From Rufibacter sp. XAAS-G3-1 (GTDB lineage Bacteria; Bacteroidota; Bacteroidia; Cytophagales; Hymenobacteraceae): a stretch of DNA of 64,000 bases. The translations under genes and the position numbers were made by a program. Below are positions 50,049 to 59,379 of this stretch, piece by piece (position 1 is the first letter of the stretch; every line of letters begins with the position of its first letter). The stretch covers positions 1 to 64,000 of the forward strand of contig NZ_JABFAM010000001.1 of the NCBI RefSeq assembly GCF_013623775.1. The letters are read 5' to 3'. The notes under the pieces are model-generated. The model saw nothing but the letters and a program-made list of their open reading frames with translations, did not search any database and was not told the DNA's origin.

Positions 50049-50080
50049 AAGGCCTTCCTGACGAAACGGGAAGGCCTTTT
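50049..50080. terminator. Intrinsic terminator between convergent genes
   Basis: AAGGCCTTCC, loop, GGAAGGCCTTTT. It is followed by a GTTTTAGGC-type palindrome (50081-50119). Confidence 0.75.
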
Positions 50081-50131
50081 GGTTTTAAGCCTGTTTTCCT
50101 GAAATCAACCCGAAAACGGCTGGCTGTTTGT

Positions 50132-50941
50132 TTAGATTTCTGAATAAGCGGTGGGGTGCAGCAGATAGACATCGGCGCGGAGGAAGTTGTTGGCGTACTG
50201 GGGCATGGCGCTCATTTTCTTCCAGGCCGGGTCTGCTCCAAACGCTTTCCACTTTTCATCCCTACTGGCCTTGCTCTCAAAGGACGTCATGTACATCAGG
50301 TTGGGCATTTTGCTTCCGGCTTTTACCTGGGCGTAGAACACGGGGTTGAACCCTAACCGGCTGAAGATCTCCATCTCGCCCTGGTTGAACATGGCGATTT
50401 TGTTTTCGTGCAGATCTTCGGTGGCCGCCTCGTAGCTTCGTAATTCATAGATTCGCTCTGCAGGCGCGGCTTTCAGGTTAGGGGCCGTGAACATGGGGTT
50501 GCCCTCAAAAGCTTCCATTAGCACCACTTCTATGCGCTGGTAAACCGGGTTGTTGAAGGCGGCATTAAAGTAGTCCTGACCGGCGGTGGCCAACTGTTTG
50601 TCTTTGGTGAGGTCTTCCTCTACTTTGAAAACCTGCGCCGCAGATTTGAACGGGATAAACACATACACCAGCTTTTCAGCAGAACCGGTTGCATTTGCCG
50701 CCGCATCCTGGGCGGGTTTGAACACCCCCACTTTGGCTACGCCGGCGCGGTGCAGGGCGGGCAAATAAGCGTCTTTCAGGAATCTGTCTAACCGGTTTTC
50801 CTGGGCCTGGTCTTTCAGGTGGTAAATTTTAAGCTGGTAGAACTCCCGTTTGGGCGCTGAAACCGCCTTGAAAGTAATGGCCAACCCTAAGAAGGCTGCC
50901 AACAGGAAAGCGATGCGTTTTTTTCGTTTGGCTAGGTGCAT
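50132..50941 (-). CDS. NIPSNAP family protein with signal anchor
   Basis: A 269-residue protein made of two ferredoxin-like NIPSNAP repeats: FYQLKIYHLKDQAQENRLDR, FLKDAYLPALHRAGVAKVGV in the first; RIYELRSYEAATEDLHENKI, MFNQGEMEIFSRLGFNPVFY in the second. The start at ATG 50941 (MHLAKRKKR) gives a basic N-terminus followed by FLLAAFLGLAITFKAVSA, a signal peptide or anchor. NIPSNAP-like proteins in Bacteroidota are usually exported and of unknown function. A longer start 14 residues upstream is less likely because it precedes the signal. Confidence 0.88.
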   Translation of the reverse strand: MHLAKRKKRIAFLLAAFLGLAITFKAVSAPKREFYQLKIYHLKDQAQENRLDRFLKDAYLPALHRAGVAKVGVFKPAQDAAANATGSAEKLVYVFIPFKSAAQVFKVEEDLTKDKQLATAGQDYFNAAFNNPVYQRIEVVLMEAFEGNPMFTAPNLKAAPAERIYELRSYEAATEDLHENKIAMFNQGEMEIFSRLGFNPVFYAQVKAGSKMPNLMYMTSFESKASRDEKWKAFGADPAWKKMSAMPQYANNFLRADVYLLHPTAYSEI

Positions 50942-51291
50942 AGAAGCAGTAGAGAATTTGTAAAACAGAGTTCTGGGGTACACAGAAAGGCTTATTGATA
51001 AAGCTGTTTAGGAAAGTCAAAGTAAAATTCGCCCTTGCTGCGTGTTTTCACCAGCAAGCGGAAAGGTGCCTGCGTCTGGCTCTTTGGTGAGAACACCAAA
51101 ACGGACGGCTGGGTTGTCTATGCGTGCTTTCCTAAACAGGTATATGCTTTGCGCAATAAGGCTCTAAATAAAGCCTTACGACAGACAACCACCCAGCAGC
51201 AGAATAAAAACCTGTGAGGTTTTGAAAGCCTCACAGGTTTGTCGTTTTCAGCCCGTTTTCCTTAAAACAAGCCCTAAACAGGATAGAATCT
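50942..51291. other. Spacer with a CCTGTGAGG hairpin and a palindrome
   Basis: 51208-51240 is AAACCTGTGAGG, loop, CCTCACAGGTTT, the same core as the 27383 hairpin. A GTTTTAGGC-type palindrome follows at 51243-51282. The rest (50942-51207) shows no feature. Confidence 0.55.
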
Positions 51292-52281
51292 TTATTTCAG
51301 GATAGCCTCAATCTGCGCCAGTTCGTCTGGGCTGAATTGCGTGTTTTGCATGCACTTGAGGGAGTCAGCGAGTTGGGCGGGGGTGCTGGCGCCAATGAGC
51401 ACCGAGGTCACGCGCGGGTCTTTCAGCAACCAGGCCAACGCCATTTGGGCCAGCGTCTGTCCGCGTCCTTCGGCCAGGTCGTTGAGTTGGCGGATCTGGC
51501 TGAGGCGCACTTCGGTGATGTCGCCTTCCTGCAGAAAGCCGTGCGGTTTGGCGGCGCGGGAGTTCTCTGGGATGCCTTTCAGGTATTTATTGGTGAGCAG
51601 GCCTTGGGCCAGCGGCGAAAACGGAATGCAGCCTACTCCCTCCTGCTCCAGCAGATCCAATAAACTTTCTTCTACCCAGCGCACCAACATAGAGTACTTG
51701 GGCTGATGGATCAGGCACGGCGTGCCCAATTCGTTCAGGATTTCAATGGCGCGGGTGGCTTCGGGGGTTTCGTAGTTGGAGATACCCACGTACAGCGCTT
51801 TGCCCTGGCGCACAATTGCATCAAGCGCACCCATGGTTTCTTCCAGCGGAGTATTGGGGTCTGGGCGGTGGCTGTAGAAAATGTCTACGTAGTTCAGCTT
51901 CATGCGCTTGAGGCTGGCGTCCAGGCTGGAGATTAGGTACTTTCTGGAGCCCCAATCGCCGTACGGGCCCTCCCACATCTTGTAACCGGCTTTGCTGGAA
52001 ATGATGAGTTCATCGCGGTAGCCCCTGAAATCCTCGTGCAGGATCTTCCCAAAGTTCTCTTCGGCCGAACCGGGCGGTGGGCCGTAGTTGTTGGCCAGGT
52101 CAAAGTGGGTCACGCCGGCATCAAAGGCATCATGCAGGATCTGGCGCGAGTTCTGCAATACATCTACGTGCCCGAAGTTGTGCCACAAGCCTAAGGAGAG
52201 CGCCGGTAATTTCAGTCCGCTTTTGCCGCAGCGCCGGTACTCCATAGAAGCGTAGCGGTGGGCCGAAGGTGTATAAGACAT
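51292..52281 (-). CDS. yghZ: Aldo/keto reductase, L-glyceraldehyde-3-phosphate reductase type
   Basis: A 329-residue NADPH-dependent reductase. The opening YASMEYRRCGKSGLKLPALS then LGLWHNFGHVD is characteristic of the YghZ branch, which reduces L-glyceraldehyde 3-phosphate and similar aldehydes. Catalytic residues: Asp in HFDLANNYG with Tyr, Lys in LIISSKAGYKMW, and His in DIFYSHRPDPNTP. The cofactor region is near CIPFSPLAQGLLT and SVLIGASTPAQL. It stands alone on the minus strand and is the standard length. Confidence 0.92.
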   Translation of the reverse strand: MSYTPSAHRYASMEYRRCGKSGLKLPALSLGLWHNFGHVDVLQNSRQILHDAFDAGVTHFDLANNYGPPPGSAEENFGKILHEDFRGYRDELIISSKAGYKMWEGPYGDWGSRKYLISSLDASLKRMKLNYVDIFYSHRPDPNTPLEETMGALDAIVRQGKALYVGISNYETPEATRAIEILNELGTPCLIHQPKYSMLVRWVEESLLDLLEQEGVGCIPFSPLAQGLLTNKYLKGIPENSRAAKPHGFLQEGDITEVRLSQIRQLNDLAEGRGQTLAQMALAWLLKDPRVTSVLIGASTPAQLADSLKCMQNTQFSPDELAQIEAILK

Positions 52282-52525
52282 AGTTTTATTTCATTGGTTA
52301 AGGCTGTAAAATACGGCTTCTGGCGGCTTCTGCCAAACCTCGTTTCAGGCACAACTTAAGACTGTCTATTCCCGTAAGTTAGTTTTCCCTTTCACTAAAA
52401 GAAGAAAACACTAGGAGAATACCTATATTCAGCATCTTTCTGCTTAGAATGGAAGATATTTGGATAACTTATCACGGCGCAAGAAGAAGACATACCCCCT
52501 ATCTTATTGGCTTTCAGTTAACAGC

Positions 52526-54460
52526 ATGAATACAGAAGATCCAGAGGCCGTTCTAACCCAATCAACCACCATCCAAACAGAAGACCGTTATAAATTACTC
52601 ATTGAGAACGTAACGGATTATGCCATCTTTTTACTTGAACCAACCGGCCACGTAGCCACCTGGAACGCCGGGGCCAGAAGGATCAAACAATACGAGGCAG
52701 CGGACATCATAGGCCAACACTTCTCGCAGTTTTATACCGCTCAGGCCCGTGATACCGGTTTCCCAGACTTTGAACTGAGGGAAGCCAAACGACTGGGCAG
52801 GTTTGAAGACGAAGGGTGGCGCGTACGCAAAGACGGTTCTGTCTTCTGGGCCAACGTCATTATTACGCCCGTCTATAACTCGCAAAAAGAACTGATAGGT
52901 TTCTCTAAGATTACCCGTGACCTCTCTGAGCGGAAAAAGGCCGAAGACGATCTGTTCAAAGCCTACGAGGAACTGAAGGAAAGTGAGGAGAAATTCAGGC
53001 TGCTGGTGGAAGGCGTCACCGACTACGCCATTTTCATGCTAGACCCCGTAGGGAATATTGCCACCTGGAACCAAGGCGCCAAAAACATAAAAGGGTATGA
53101 ACCCGGTGAAATCATTGGCAGATACTTCTCTAAATTCTATAGCCGCGAGGCCATTCAGGACGGTTACCCCGAGTATGAATTGAAAATGGCGCGGGAAGAA
53201 GGGCGCTTTGAAGACGAAGGCTGGCGATACCGCAAAGACGGATCGGCGTTCTGGGCCAACGTGGTCATTACGGCCATCTACAATAAAGAAAAAGAACTCA
53301 TCGGCTTCTCTAAAATCACCCGTGACCTCACAGAGAAGAAAAGACTGGAGCAACAGCTTTTTCAGGCCAATGAAGAGCTAAAAGAGAGCGAAGAAAAGAG
53401 CCGCCTACTCATTGACAGCGTAAAAGATTACGCTATACTCATGTTAAATACCGATGGCATCATTACCAGTTGGAACACGGGGGCTGAGCGCATTAAGGGG
53501 TATGCCGCCAAAGAAATCATAGGCAAGCATTTCTCTACCTTCTACTCCCGCGAATCCATTGAAAGGGGTTTCCCGCAGTTTGAGTTAAACAAAGCCTTGC
53601 AGGATGGCCGCTTTGAGGACGAAGGTTGGCGCATCAGAAAAGACGGCACCGCCTTCTGGGCCAATGTGGTGCTCACGCCCGTCTACAACTCAGAAAACCG
53701 CTTGCTGGGGTTCGCCAAAATAACCCGCGACCTCACAGAACGCCGCCGCAACGAAGAGCTGATGCAGAAAAACAAAGATCTGCTCCAGATCAACAATGAT
53801 CTGGACAACTTTGTGTACACCGCCTCGCACGATCTTAAATCGCCCATCACCAATTTAGAAGGCTTGCTCACCGCCTTGCAGGAAGATATGGGGCCTGCCT
53901 GTGAAGAACACGCGCATCTTCTATCTTTGATGCAAGGTTCCATTATGACCCTGAAGAAGGTTATCTCAGACCTCGCCGAGATCACCAGACTTCAGCCCGA
54001 AAAGCAGAATAATGAAAGCGTCCATATCCCAGACCTGCTGGAGGAAGTAAAGGAAAATCTCCGTAGCACCATCACCGCCACCAACGCCCACATCATAGCA
54101 GATGACCTGGCTTTCCACCAACTGCATTACTCGCGCAAAAACCTGCGCAGCATCTTGCATAACCTGGTCTCCAATGCCGTCAAATACGCAGCCCCTAACA
54201 GAACGCCTGAGGTAAAAATAGGCACCCGCATCTCTGAGAAGGGTGAGTACGTGCTGTCAGTGTCAGACAATGGTTTGGGCATTCCAGAAAACCAGTACGG
54301 CAAGATCTTCGGGATGTTCAAGCGCGTGCATGACCACGTGGAGGGTACCGGTGTAGGCTTGTACCTGGTTAAAAAGATACTGGACAACTCCAATGACAGA
54401 ATCACGGTTGAAAGCGAGGAAGGGAAAGGAACCGTGTTTACCGTCTATTTCAAGCAGTAA
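52526..54460 (+). CDS. Triple-PAS soluble sensor histidine kinase
   Basis: A 644-residue cytoplasmic kinase. Three PAS domains share nearly the same sequence: each has DYAIF.L, a W/N-G-A-xx-IKGY region, HFS.FYSRE-like text, GRFEDEGWR, RKDG.AFWANVV, GF.KITRDL.E. The GRFEDEGWR codons start at 52796, 53201 and 53606, exactly 405 nt (135 codons) apart. A short coiled coil joins the domains. The kinase part has ASHDLKSPITNLEGLL (phospho-His), N-box ILHNLVSNAVKY, SDNGLGIPENQYGKIFGMFK and EGTGVGLYLVKKIL. ATG 52526 was chosen over TTG 52460, whose extra residues are basic and unlike PAS. No regulator is adjacent. Confidence 0.93.
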   Translation: MNTEDPEAVLTQSTTIQTEDRYKLLIENVTDYAIFLLEPTGHVATWNAGARRIKQYEAADIIGQHFSQFYTAQARDTGFPDFELREAKRLGRFEDEGWRVRKDGSVFWANVIITPVYNSQKELIGFSKITRDLSERKKAEDDLFKAYEELKESEEKFRLLVEGVTDYAIFMLDPVGNIATWNQGAKNIKGYEPGEIIGRYFSKFYSREAIQDGYPEYELKMAREEGRFEDEGWRYRKDGSAFWANVVITAIYNKEKELIGFSKITRDLTEKKRLEQQLFQANEELKESEEKSRLLIDSVKDYAILMLNTDGIITSWNTGAERIKGYAAKEIIGKHFSTFYSRESIERGFPQFELNKALQDGRFEDEGWRIRKDGTAFWANVVLTPVYNSENRLLGFAKITRDLTERRRNEELMQKNKDLLQINNDLDNFVYTASHDLKSPITNLEGLLTALQEDMGPACEEHAHLLSLMQGSIMTLKKVISDLAEITRLQPEKQNNESVHIPDLLEEVKENLRSTITATNAHIIADDLAFHQLHYSRKNLRSILHNLVSNAVKYAAPNRTPEVKIGTRISEKGEYVLSVSDNGLGIPENQYGKIFGMFKRVHDHVEGTGVGLYLVKKILDNSNDRITVESEEGKGTVFTVYFKQ

Positions 54461-54554
54461 AAGCTTCCTATTTATTACAGCTTTGAGTTTTCAATGATCA
54501 GTCAATGGGTTAAAGGAAATTCCTAGCCCTGGCTTTTCCCGGGAAGGGAGGATG

Positions 54555-54714
54555 TAAGTGATTGGACAGAACTAACTAGCTCTTCTTCTCTTCTTGTCAT
54601 CCTGGAAGGATCTCGGTAGCGAACAGCAATGGCGTTTATTTACAGCTTTTCCTGTTCGCCCATAAGATCCTTGCAGGATGACAAACTAGATAGTTTAATT
54701 TATCCTGCTACTTA
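54555..54714. repeat. 160 bp hairpin element, copy 5
   Basis: TAAGTGATTGGACAGAACTA at the left, TATCCTGCTACTTA at the right; inner arms CTTGTCATCCTGGAAGGATC and ATCCTTGCAGGATGACAA. Closest to copy 1. Nothing else is seen in 54461-54554; 54715-54898 is plain spacer. Confidence 0.8.
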
Positions 54715-54898
54715 ATACCAAGTCACCTAAAGTATCTTCCGTCACTGGTGATTTACCTCCTGACGCTTGCGCCAGAAAACCAATGGAAGCAGGTAAATAC
54801 TGGTGGGTATAACCCCAAAGCTCCCCTTCCCGGGCTCATTGATTGAGTTCAGGAAGAGGAGCTTCTGTTTGATGCAGCAAGGCAAGTGTTCTGGTAGC

Positions 54899-54939
54899 CG
54901 TTTTACGGCCGATTTCTACAAAACACCCTCAAAATAGGT
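54899..54939. repeat. GTTTTAGGC-type palindrome overlapping a gene end
   Basis: CCGTTTTACGGCCGATTTC facing CAAAACACCCTCAAAATAGG. Its right side covers the last codons and stop of the monooxygenase gene; the only copy seen to enter a coding region. Confidence 0.5.
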
Positions 54940-55227
54940 TAGCTTCTTGGTGAGTTTCGGTCTCTCCTGGTCTTTGGTTTGGCGCTGCTCTTTGTGCCCC
55001 TGCACGTGGTCTGGTCGGGAAATCCAGGCCTTGAAATCATCTTTACCGCTCCACTTGGAAACCAGCACATACTCTACCCTGCCCGAATGTTCGCGCCGCC
55101 AGATGTCAAAGGAAATCAGCCCGGCGGCACCCCGGCTTTCTTCGTAATCATGCTGGCACTTCTTTGCCAGGTACGCTTCATGTTCTTTGTCTGCCTCAAA
55201 ACTGGCATTCACAACGTAGGTAGTCAT
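54916..55227 (-). CDS. Antibiotic biosynthesis monooxygenase-like protein
   Basis: A 103-residue protein of the ABM dimeric ferredoxin-like fold: VVNASFEADKEHEAYLAKKC, GLISFDIWRREHSGRVEYVL, SKWSGKDDFKAWISRPDHVQ and a closing KKLTYFEGV. The SKW..KDDF.AW pattern and final strand fit small heme-degrading or quinone-oxidising ABM proteins; which activity applies is not visible. No signal peptide. Its last residues overlap a dispersed palindrome. Confidence 0.82.
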   Translation of the reverse strand: MTTYVVNASFEADKEHEAYLAKKCQHDYEESRGAAGLISFDIWRREHSGRVEYVLVSKWSGKDDFKAWISRPDHVQGHKEQRQTKDQERPKLTKKLTYFEGVL

Positions 55228-55337
55228 GTTTCTTCTATTTAAAACGCATGGTGGGCAAAGATAAAAGAAGGTGTCTTACTACTTCTGCTCCACCCCATTT
55301 ACGAGCAAAAAATGCACTTCGCTGCCCTGTACCCTCT

Positions 55338-56192
55338 CTATTTCAATTTACGGCCGAACAAACCTAAGGTGCGCTGCCAGGCAAGGCTTGCGGCGGCCTC
55401 GTTGTAACGCGCCGGGGAAGTGTTGTTGCTGAAGGCATGGTTGGCACCTTCATACACGTAGAGGTGGTACTTCACCTTAGCCGCTTCCAAGGCCTGCTCA
55501 AACGCCGGAATGCCCGCGTTCACCCGCTCGTCCAGGCCACCGTAATGCAGCAGCATCTCGGCTTTGATTTTGGCTACATCTGCCGCTTCCGGCTGGCGGC
55601 CATAGTAGGCCACCGCCGCATCCAACTCCGGCGAATGCACCGCTAATTGCCCCACCAGCGCGCCGCCCCAACAGAACCCTACCGCGCCGGTTTTGCCGTT
55701 GCCGTTGGGGTGCTTCTGCAAATAGGCCAGCCCTTTCAAGAAGTTCTGTAGGTTTTTCTGGGCATCCAGCTTGGCAAACAACCCTCTGGCCTCATCTTCA
55801 TTGGCAGGGGTTCCGCCCATGGGCGACAACGCATCTGGCGCGATGGCCAAATACCCCGCCTGCGCCACCCGCATGGTCACGTCTCTGATGTGCGGGTTCA
55901 ATCCGCGGTTCTCATGGATCACCATCACGGTGCCCAGTTTCTTCCCTTTCTTAGGCTGCGCCTGAAATGCTTTCATGGTCACCCCCTCAGCTCCGGGATA
56001 CGTGATGTCTTCAGAGCTGATGTCTTTGCCTTCTACCGTAGCCGCCTGGGCATAATTGTTCTCCAGCATGGGCAGGAGTGACATGGCCAAGGTGAGGCTG
56101 CCCGTCAGTTTGGCTAATCTGGTGATAAACTCCTTTCGGCTGAGTGGAACGTGGGTGTACTCGTCAAACAAGTTGATGATGCGCTGATCCAT
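55338..56192 (-). CDS. Dienelactone hydrolase family protein, exported
   Basis: A 284-residue alpha/beta hydrolase. The N-terminus contains SRKEFITRLAKLTGSLTLAM, a hydrophobic segment ending in NNYAQAA after about 50 residues, unusual in length but consistent with export; RKEFI resembles a weak Tat-like motif with one Arg. Catalytic parts: GTVMVIHENRGLNPHIRDVT, nucleophile Cys in GAVGFCWGGAL, Asp in LLHYGGLDERVN and His in YEGANHAFSN. The Cys-Asp-His triad is that of dienelactone hydrolases. Substrate is unknown; activity on small esters or lactones is likely. Confidence 0.88.
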   Translation of the reverse strand: MDQRIINLFDEYTHVPLSRKEFITRLAKLTGSLTLAMSLLPMLENNYAQAATVEGKDISSEDITYPGAEGVTMKAFQAQPKKGKKLGTVMVIHENRGLNPHIRDVTMRVAQAGYLAIAPDALSPMGGTPANEDEARGLFAKLDAQKNLQNFLKGLAYLQKHPNGNGKTGAVGFCWGGALVGQLAVHSPELDAAVAYYGRQPEAADVAKIKAEMLLHYGGLDERVNAGIPAFEQALEAAKVKYHLYVYEGANHAFSNNTSPARYNEAAASLAWQRTLGLFGRKLK

Positions 56193-56758
56193 GGGTTTGG
56201 TTTGTTTGCAGTTGGCTTTTCAGAGGATAGAAGTTAGGAAAAATATCTTGTTTTAGACCACTTTTTCAAAAAACAGCCTTAAAACAGATTCTGCCGCACT
56301 GGCGCGCGTCTTAAGATAACGGGTACTCTCTGATTACCCTCGCTGCAAGAGCAGCGACATACACATTGCTGGTCATCAACGGCCTCTACTCCAACGATGG
56401 CCTTTCAACCACCTCGCCCTCCGGCACCCCTCCTGTTTTAGGAGTTTTTCTGCCTAGCGCCGCTATGCCGTTTGCCCCAAAGACCTCGTAGCGTCTGGAA
56501 GACCTGCGAGCGTCTGTGCCGGTTGCCTTCCCTTTTCGCCAATCAGGAGATTGGCTGTCCTTTGGTGCGTAGAGCGCGGCCGCTAACTCTACGCACAGCA
56601 ATAATTCATCTTGGCTCCCGGCGAGTCTGGAGACTCGCTTCATCCACAGTCACGAGTTTGAAAACTCGCGCCAGAGGTCTTAAATAAAGAAGCGTTTTAG
56701 GCCAGTTTTTGAGAAAACTGACCTAAAACGCTCCATAGAATTGTCTCTAAAATGCTTT
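56193..56758. repeat. Spacer filled with dispersed repeats
   Basis: Holds a palindrome at 56249-56287; a block 56412-56522 (GGCACCCCTCCTGTTTTAGG, then CCTCGTAGCGTCTGGAAGAC and GCGAGCGTCTGTGCC) that recurs at 62101-62212; GAGTCTGGAGACTCGCTTC with ACTCGCGCCAG (56612-56675); and a well-paired palindrome 56691-56732 (AGCGTTTTAGGCCAGTTTT/GAAAACTGACCTAAAACGCT). No gene seen. Confidence 0.65.
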
Positions 56759-59053
56759 CTACTTCTTCGGCTTGCTGCTCATATAGAATGTCAGCTTGCC
56801 GCCTTTTACCAGGTCAGAGTGGTTGAGGACAGGCTGGGTCAGGACTTTCCCGTTCAGCTCCACCTTCTGCACGTACACGTTTTTTTCGCTCTGGTTTTTG
56901 GCTTCAATAACAAAGGATTTTCCGTTCTCCAGCGCAATAGTCGCTTCTTTCACCGCCGGACTGCCCAAGGCATATTGCTCCGAGCCGGGTGCTACCGGAT
57001 AGAAACCGAGGGAACTGAACAGGTACCAGGCACTCATCTGGCCGCAGTCGTCGTTGCCACCCAGACCGTCTGGGGTGGCTTGGTACTGCTTTTTGAGAAT
57101 CATGCGCACGCGTTCCTGGGTTTTCCAGGGTTGGTCTGTCCAGTTGTAAAGGTAGGCCACGTGGTGGGCGGGCTCGTTGCCATGCACGTAGTTCCCGATG
57201 ATGCCTTCGCGGGTGATGTCCTCGGTGTCTTTGAAGAATTCATCGGGCAGGTGCATCGTGAAAAGCGAATCCAGGTGGGGCACAAACTTGGCGTTTCCGC
57301 CCATGGTCTGTATCATCTCCGCCGGAGCATGGGGCACGTAAAGGCTGTAGTTCCAGGCGTTGCCCTCAATGAAGCCCTGGTTGTGGGTGCTGAGCACATC
57401 AAACTCTTTTTTGAACGTGCCGTCACTCAACTTGGGCCGCATGTACCCGATGCTTTTATCATATACATTCTTCCAGTTCTGGGCCCGTTTGCTGAACTCC
57501 TGGTAAATGTCCTGGCGGTTCAGTTTCTGCGCTACCTGCGCGATGCACCAATCGTCATAGGCGTACTCCAGCGTTTTAGAAACCGAGGAACTGTTCTTGT
57601 CTTCGGGCACGTAGCCTAGTTGCATGTAGAAGTTGAGGCCATCATAATAGCCTTGCCGGGCGGTGGCCACGCAGGCATCCAGCGCGCGGTTGGCATTGCC
57701 GGGGTAGGTGCCTTTCATGATGGCATCTGCAATTACTGACACGCTGTGGTAGCCAATCATGCACCAGTTCTCGTTGGCGTGGTGCGACCAGACGGGCAGC
57801 ATGTGGTGCACGCTCTGGTCATAGTGCGCCAGCATGGACTCCACCATATCAGCATTGCGTTTGGGCTGCACCACGTTGAACCAAGGGTGCAGGGCGCGGT
57901 ACGTATCCCAGAGGGAGAAGGTGGTGTAATTAGTGAAGCCCTGCGCCTGGTGGTTGTTCTGGTCAAGGCCGCGGTACTGACCGGTCACGTCCATGTAAGT
58001 GGTGGGGCCCAGGAAAGTGTGGTACAGCGCGGTGTAGAAGTTGATGTAATCGTCTTTGGTGGGCAGGGTGGCGCGCACTTTGCCCAGTTCCTGGTTCCAT
58101 TGGGCCTGACTTTCGTCTTTCACGCGGTCAAAGTCCCAGTGCGGAATCTCGGCGCGCATGTTGGCCACCGCACCCTGGGTGCTCACCGGTGACAACGCGA
58201 ATTTCACCTTGATCTTCTCCCCTTCGGTGGTCTTGAAATCGAAATAAGCGCGCAGCTGTTTGCCGGCCATCTCAGGGAAGTTCTTGGTCTGGTCAAACTT
58301 GCGCCAGAAGCCGCGGTACACCTGCGCCTTGGAGTAGTCTTTGTTGCCGTATTGGGAAAAAGGCTTCGAAAACGACATGGCAAAGTACACGGTGCGGGTG
58401 CGGGCCCAGCCGTTGGTCTGGCGGTAACCGGTAACCAAGGTATCGTTCTCAATGCGCAGGAAGACCCAGGTGTTTTTGTCTTCGTAGTTGTAGATGCCGT
58501 GCATCAGGTCTAGGATGATGTGCGCCTCATCTGATTGGGGGAACGTGTACTGGTGCATGCCCACGCGGTTGGTGGCCGTGAGCTCCGCTTGAATATTGTG
58601 GTCGTCCAGTTGCACGCGGTAGTAGGCCGGCTCCGCGCGTTCGTTGGTATGCGAGAACTTGGACCGGTAGCCGCTTTCCGGCTTGGCCTCAGTGCCGGGG
58701 TTCAGTTGCAGTTTGCCGGTGGTGGGCATGAGCAGGAAATCGCCGAGATCTGAGTGGCCGGTGCCGCTGAAGTGCGTGTGGCTGAAGCCCACGATGGTAG
58801 GGTCATCGTACTGGTAGCCCGCACAGTATTTGTACACGTCTTTGTTGTAGCCGCCGTTCACCTCATAGGGAATGGTATCGGTATCGGGGGAGAGCTGCAC
58901 CATCCCGAAGGGGGCCGTGGCGCCGGGGTACGTGTGGCCCATCTTGTGCGTCCCGATCATCGGGTTTACCCAGCGGACTAAGTCATACTTCGGTTTTTGG
59001 GAGAAGGCGCTTAGCTGGCAGAAAAGAAATATGAGGAGCAAAAGATTTCTCAT
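56759..59053 (-). CDS. Secreted GH92 family glycoside hydrolase (alpha-mannosidase type)
   Basis: A 764-residue exo-acting mannosidase of family GH92. Signal peptide RNLLLLIFLFCQLSAFSQ. The N-terminal beta-sandwich opens VRWVNPMIGTHKMGHTYPGA and TAPFGMVQLSPDTDT, then GYQYDDPTIVGFSHTHFSGTG, all classic GH92. The catalytic (alpha/alpha)6 part includes TTFSLWDTYRALHPWFNVVQ and LPVWSHHANENWCMIGYHSV; YVHGNEPAHHVAYLY and GLGGNDDCGQMSAWYLFSSL (the calcium and Asp/Glu base region) follow. Members remove terminal alpha-linked mannose from N-glycans or mannans. The ATG at 59053 was taken; an upstream TTG adds only four residues. It stands alone, without a SusCD pair. Confidence 0.93.
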   Translation of the reverse strand: MRNLLLLIFLFCQLSAFSQKPKYDLVRWVNPMIGTHKMGHTYPGATAPFGMVQLSPDTDTIPYEVNGGYNKDVYKYCAGYQYDDPTIVGFSHTHFSGTGHSDLGDFLLMPTTGKLQLNPGTEAKPESGYRSKFSHTNERAEPAYYRVQLDDHNIQAELTATNRVGMHQYTFPQSDEAHIILDLMHGIYNYEDKNTWVFLRIENDTLVTGYRQTNGWARTRTVYFAMSFSKPFSQYGNKDYSKAQVYRGFWRKFDQTKNFPEMAGKQLRAYFDFKTTEGEKIKVKFALSPVSTQGAVANMRAEIPHWDFDRVKDESQAQWNQELGKVRATLPTKDDYINFYTALYHTFLGPTTYMDVTGQYRGLDQNNHQAQGFTNYTTFSLWDTYRALHPWFNVVQPKRNADMVESMLAHYDQSVHHMLPVWSHHANENWCMIGYHSVSVIADAIMKGTYPGNANRALDACVATARQGYYDGLNFYMQLGYVPEDKNSSSVSKTLEYAYDDWCIAQVAQKLNRQDIYQEFSKRAQNWKNVYDKSIGYMRPKLSDGTFKKEFDVLSTHNQGFIEGNAWNYSLYVPHAPAEMIQTMGGNAKFVPHLDSLFTMHLPDEFFKDTEDITREGIIGNYVHGNEPAHHVAYLYNWTDQPWKTQERVRMILKKQYQATPDGLGGNDDCGQMSAWYLFSSLGFYPVAPGSEQYALGSPAVKEATIALENGKSFVIEAKNQSEKNVYVQKVELNGKVLTQPVLNHSDLVKGGKLTFYMSSKPKK

Positions 59054-59379
59054 GGTGCTTGGCAAGGAAGGCAGTTAGCAAACTGAAAGATAAGGAACCG
59101 TCCCCTAAATCCGAAAGGCTCTATGAGTTACCGCATGTTGCGATGTACAGACTGGATAATTGTATCACTCCGGTTTAACCCACCCCTACCCCTCCCAGGA
59201 GGGGAATAAAACCAGATAATGTAGGGGCAACCCTGGTGGTTGCCCTTTTCCATTCCCCTGCTATTTTCCAGAAAATGTACGGATAGGTCGCGACCTGTCC
59301 TGGGATTGCAGATAACGTGACCGGGCAAAACGTGTAGGGCAACCACAAGGGATTGCCCCTACATTATTTATTCAATTCC
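59054..59379. repeat. Spacer with GGGGCAACC repeats
   Basis: ACCCACCCCTACCCCTCCCA with GGAGGGGAAT (about 59159-59209), then TGTAGGGGCAACCCTGGTGG and TTGCCC (59220-59247) and, inverted, GTAGGGCAACCACAAGGG and ATTGCCCCTACAT (59333-59364). Such words are common in intergenic DNA of related bacteria. No gene recognised. Confidence 0.5.
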
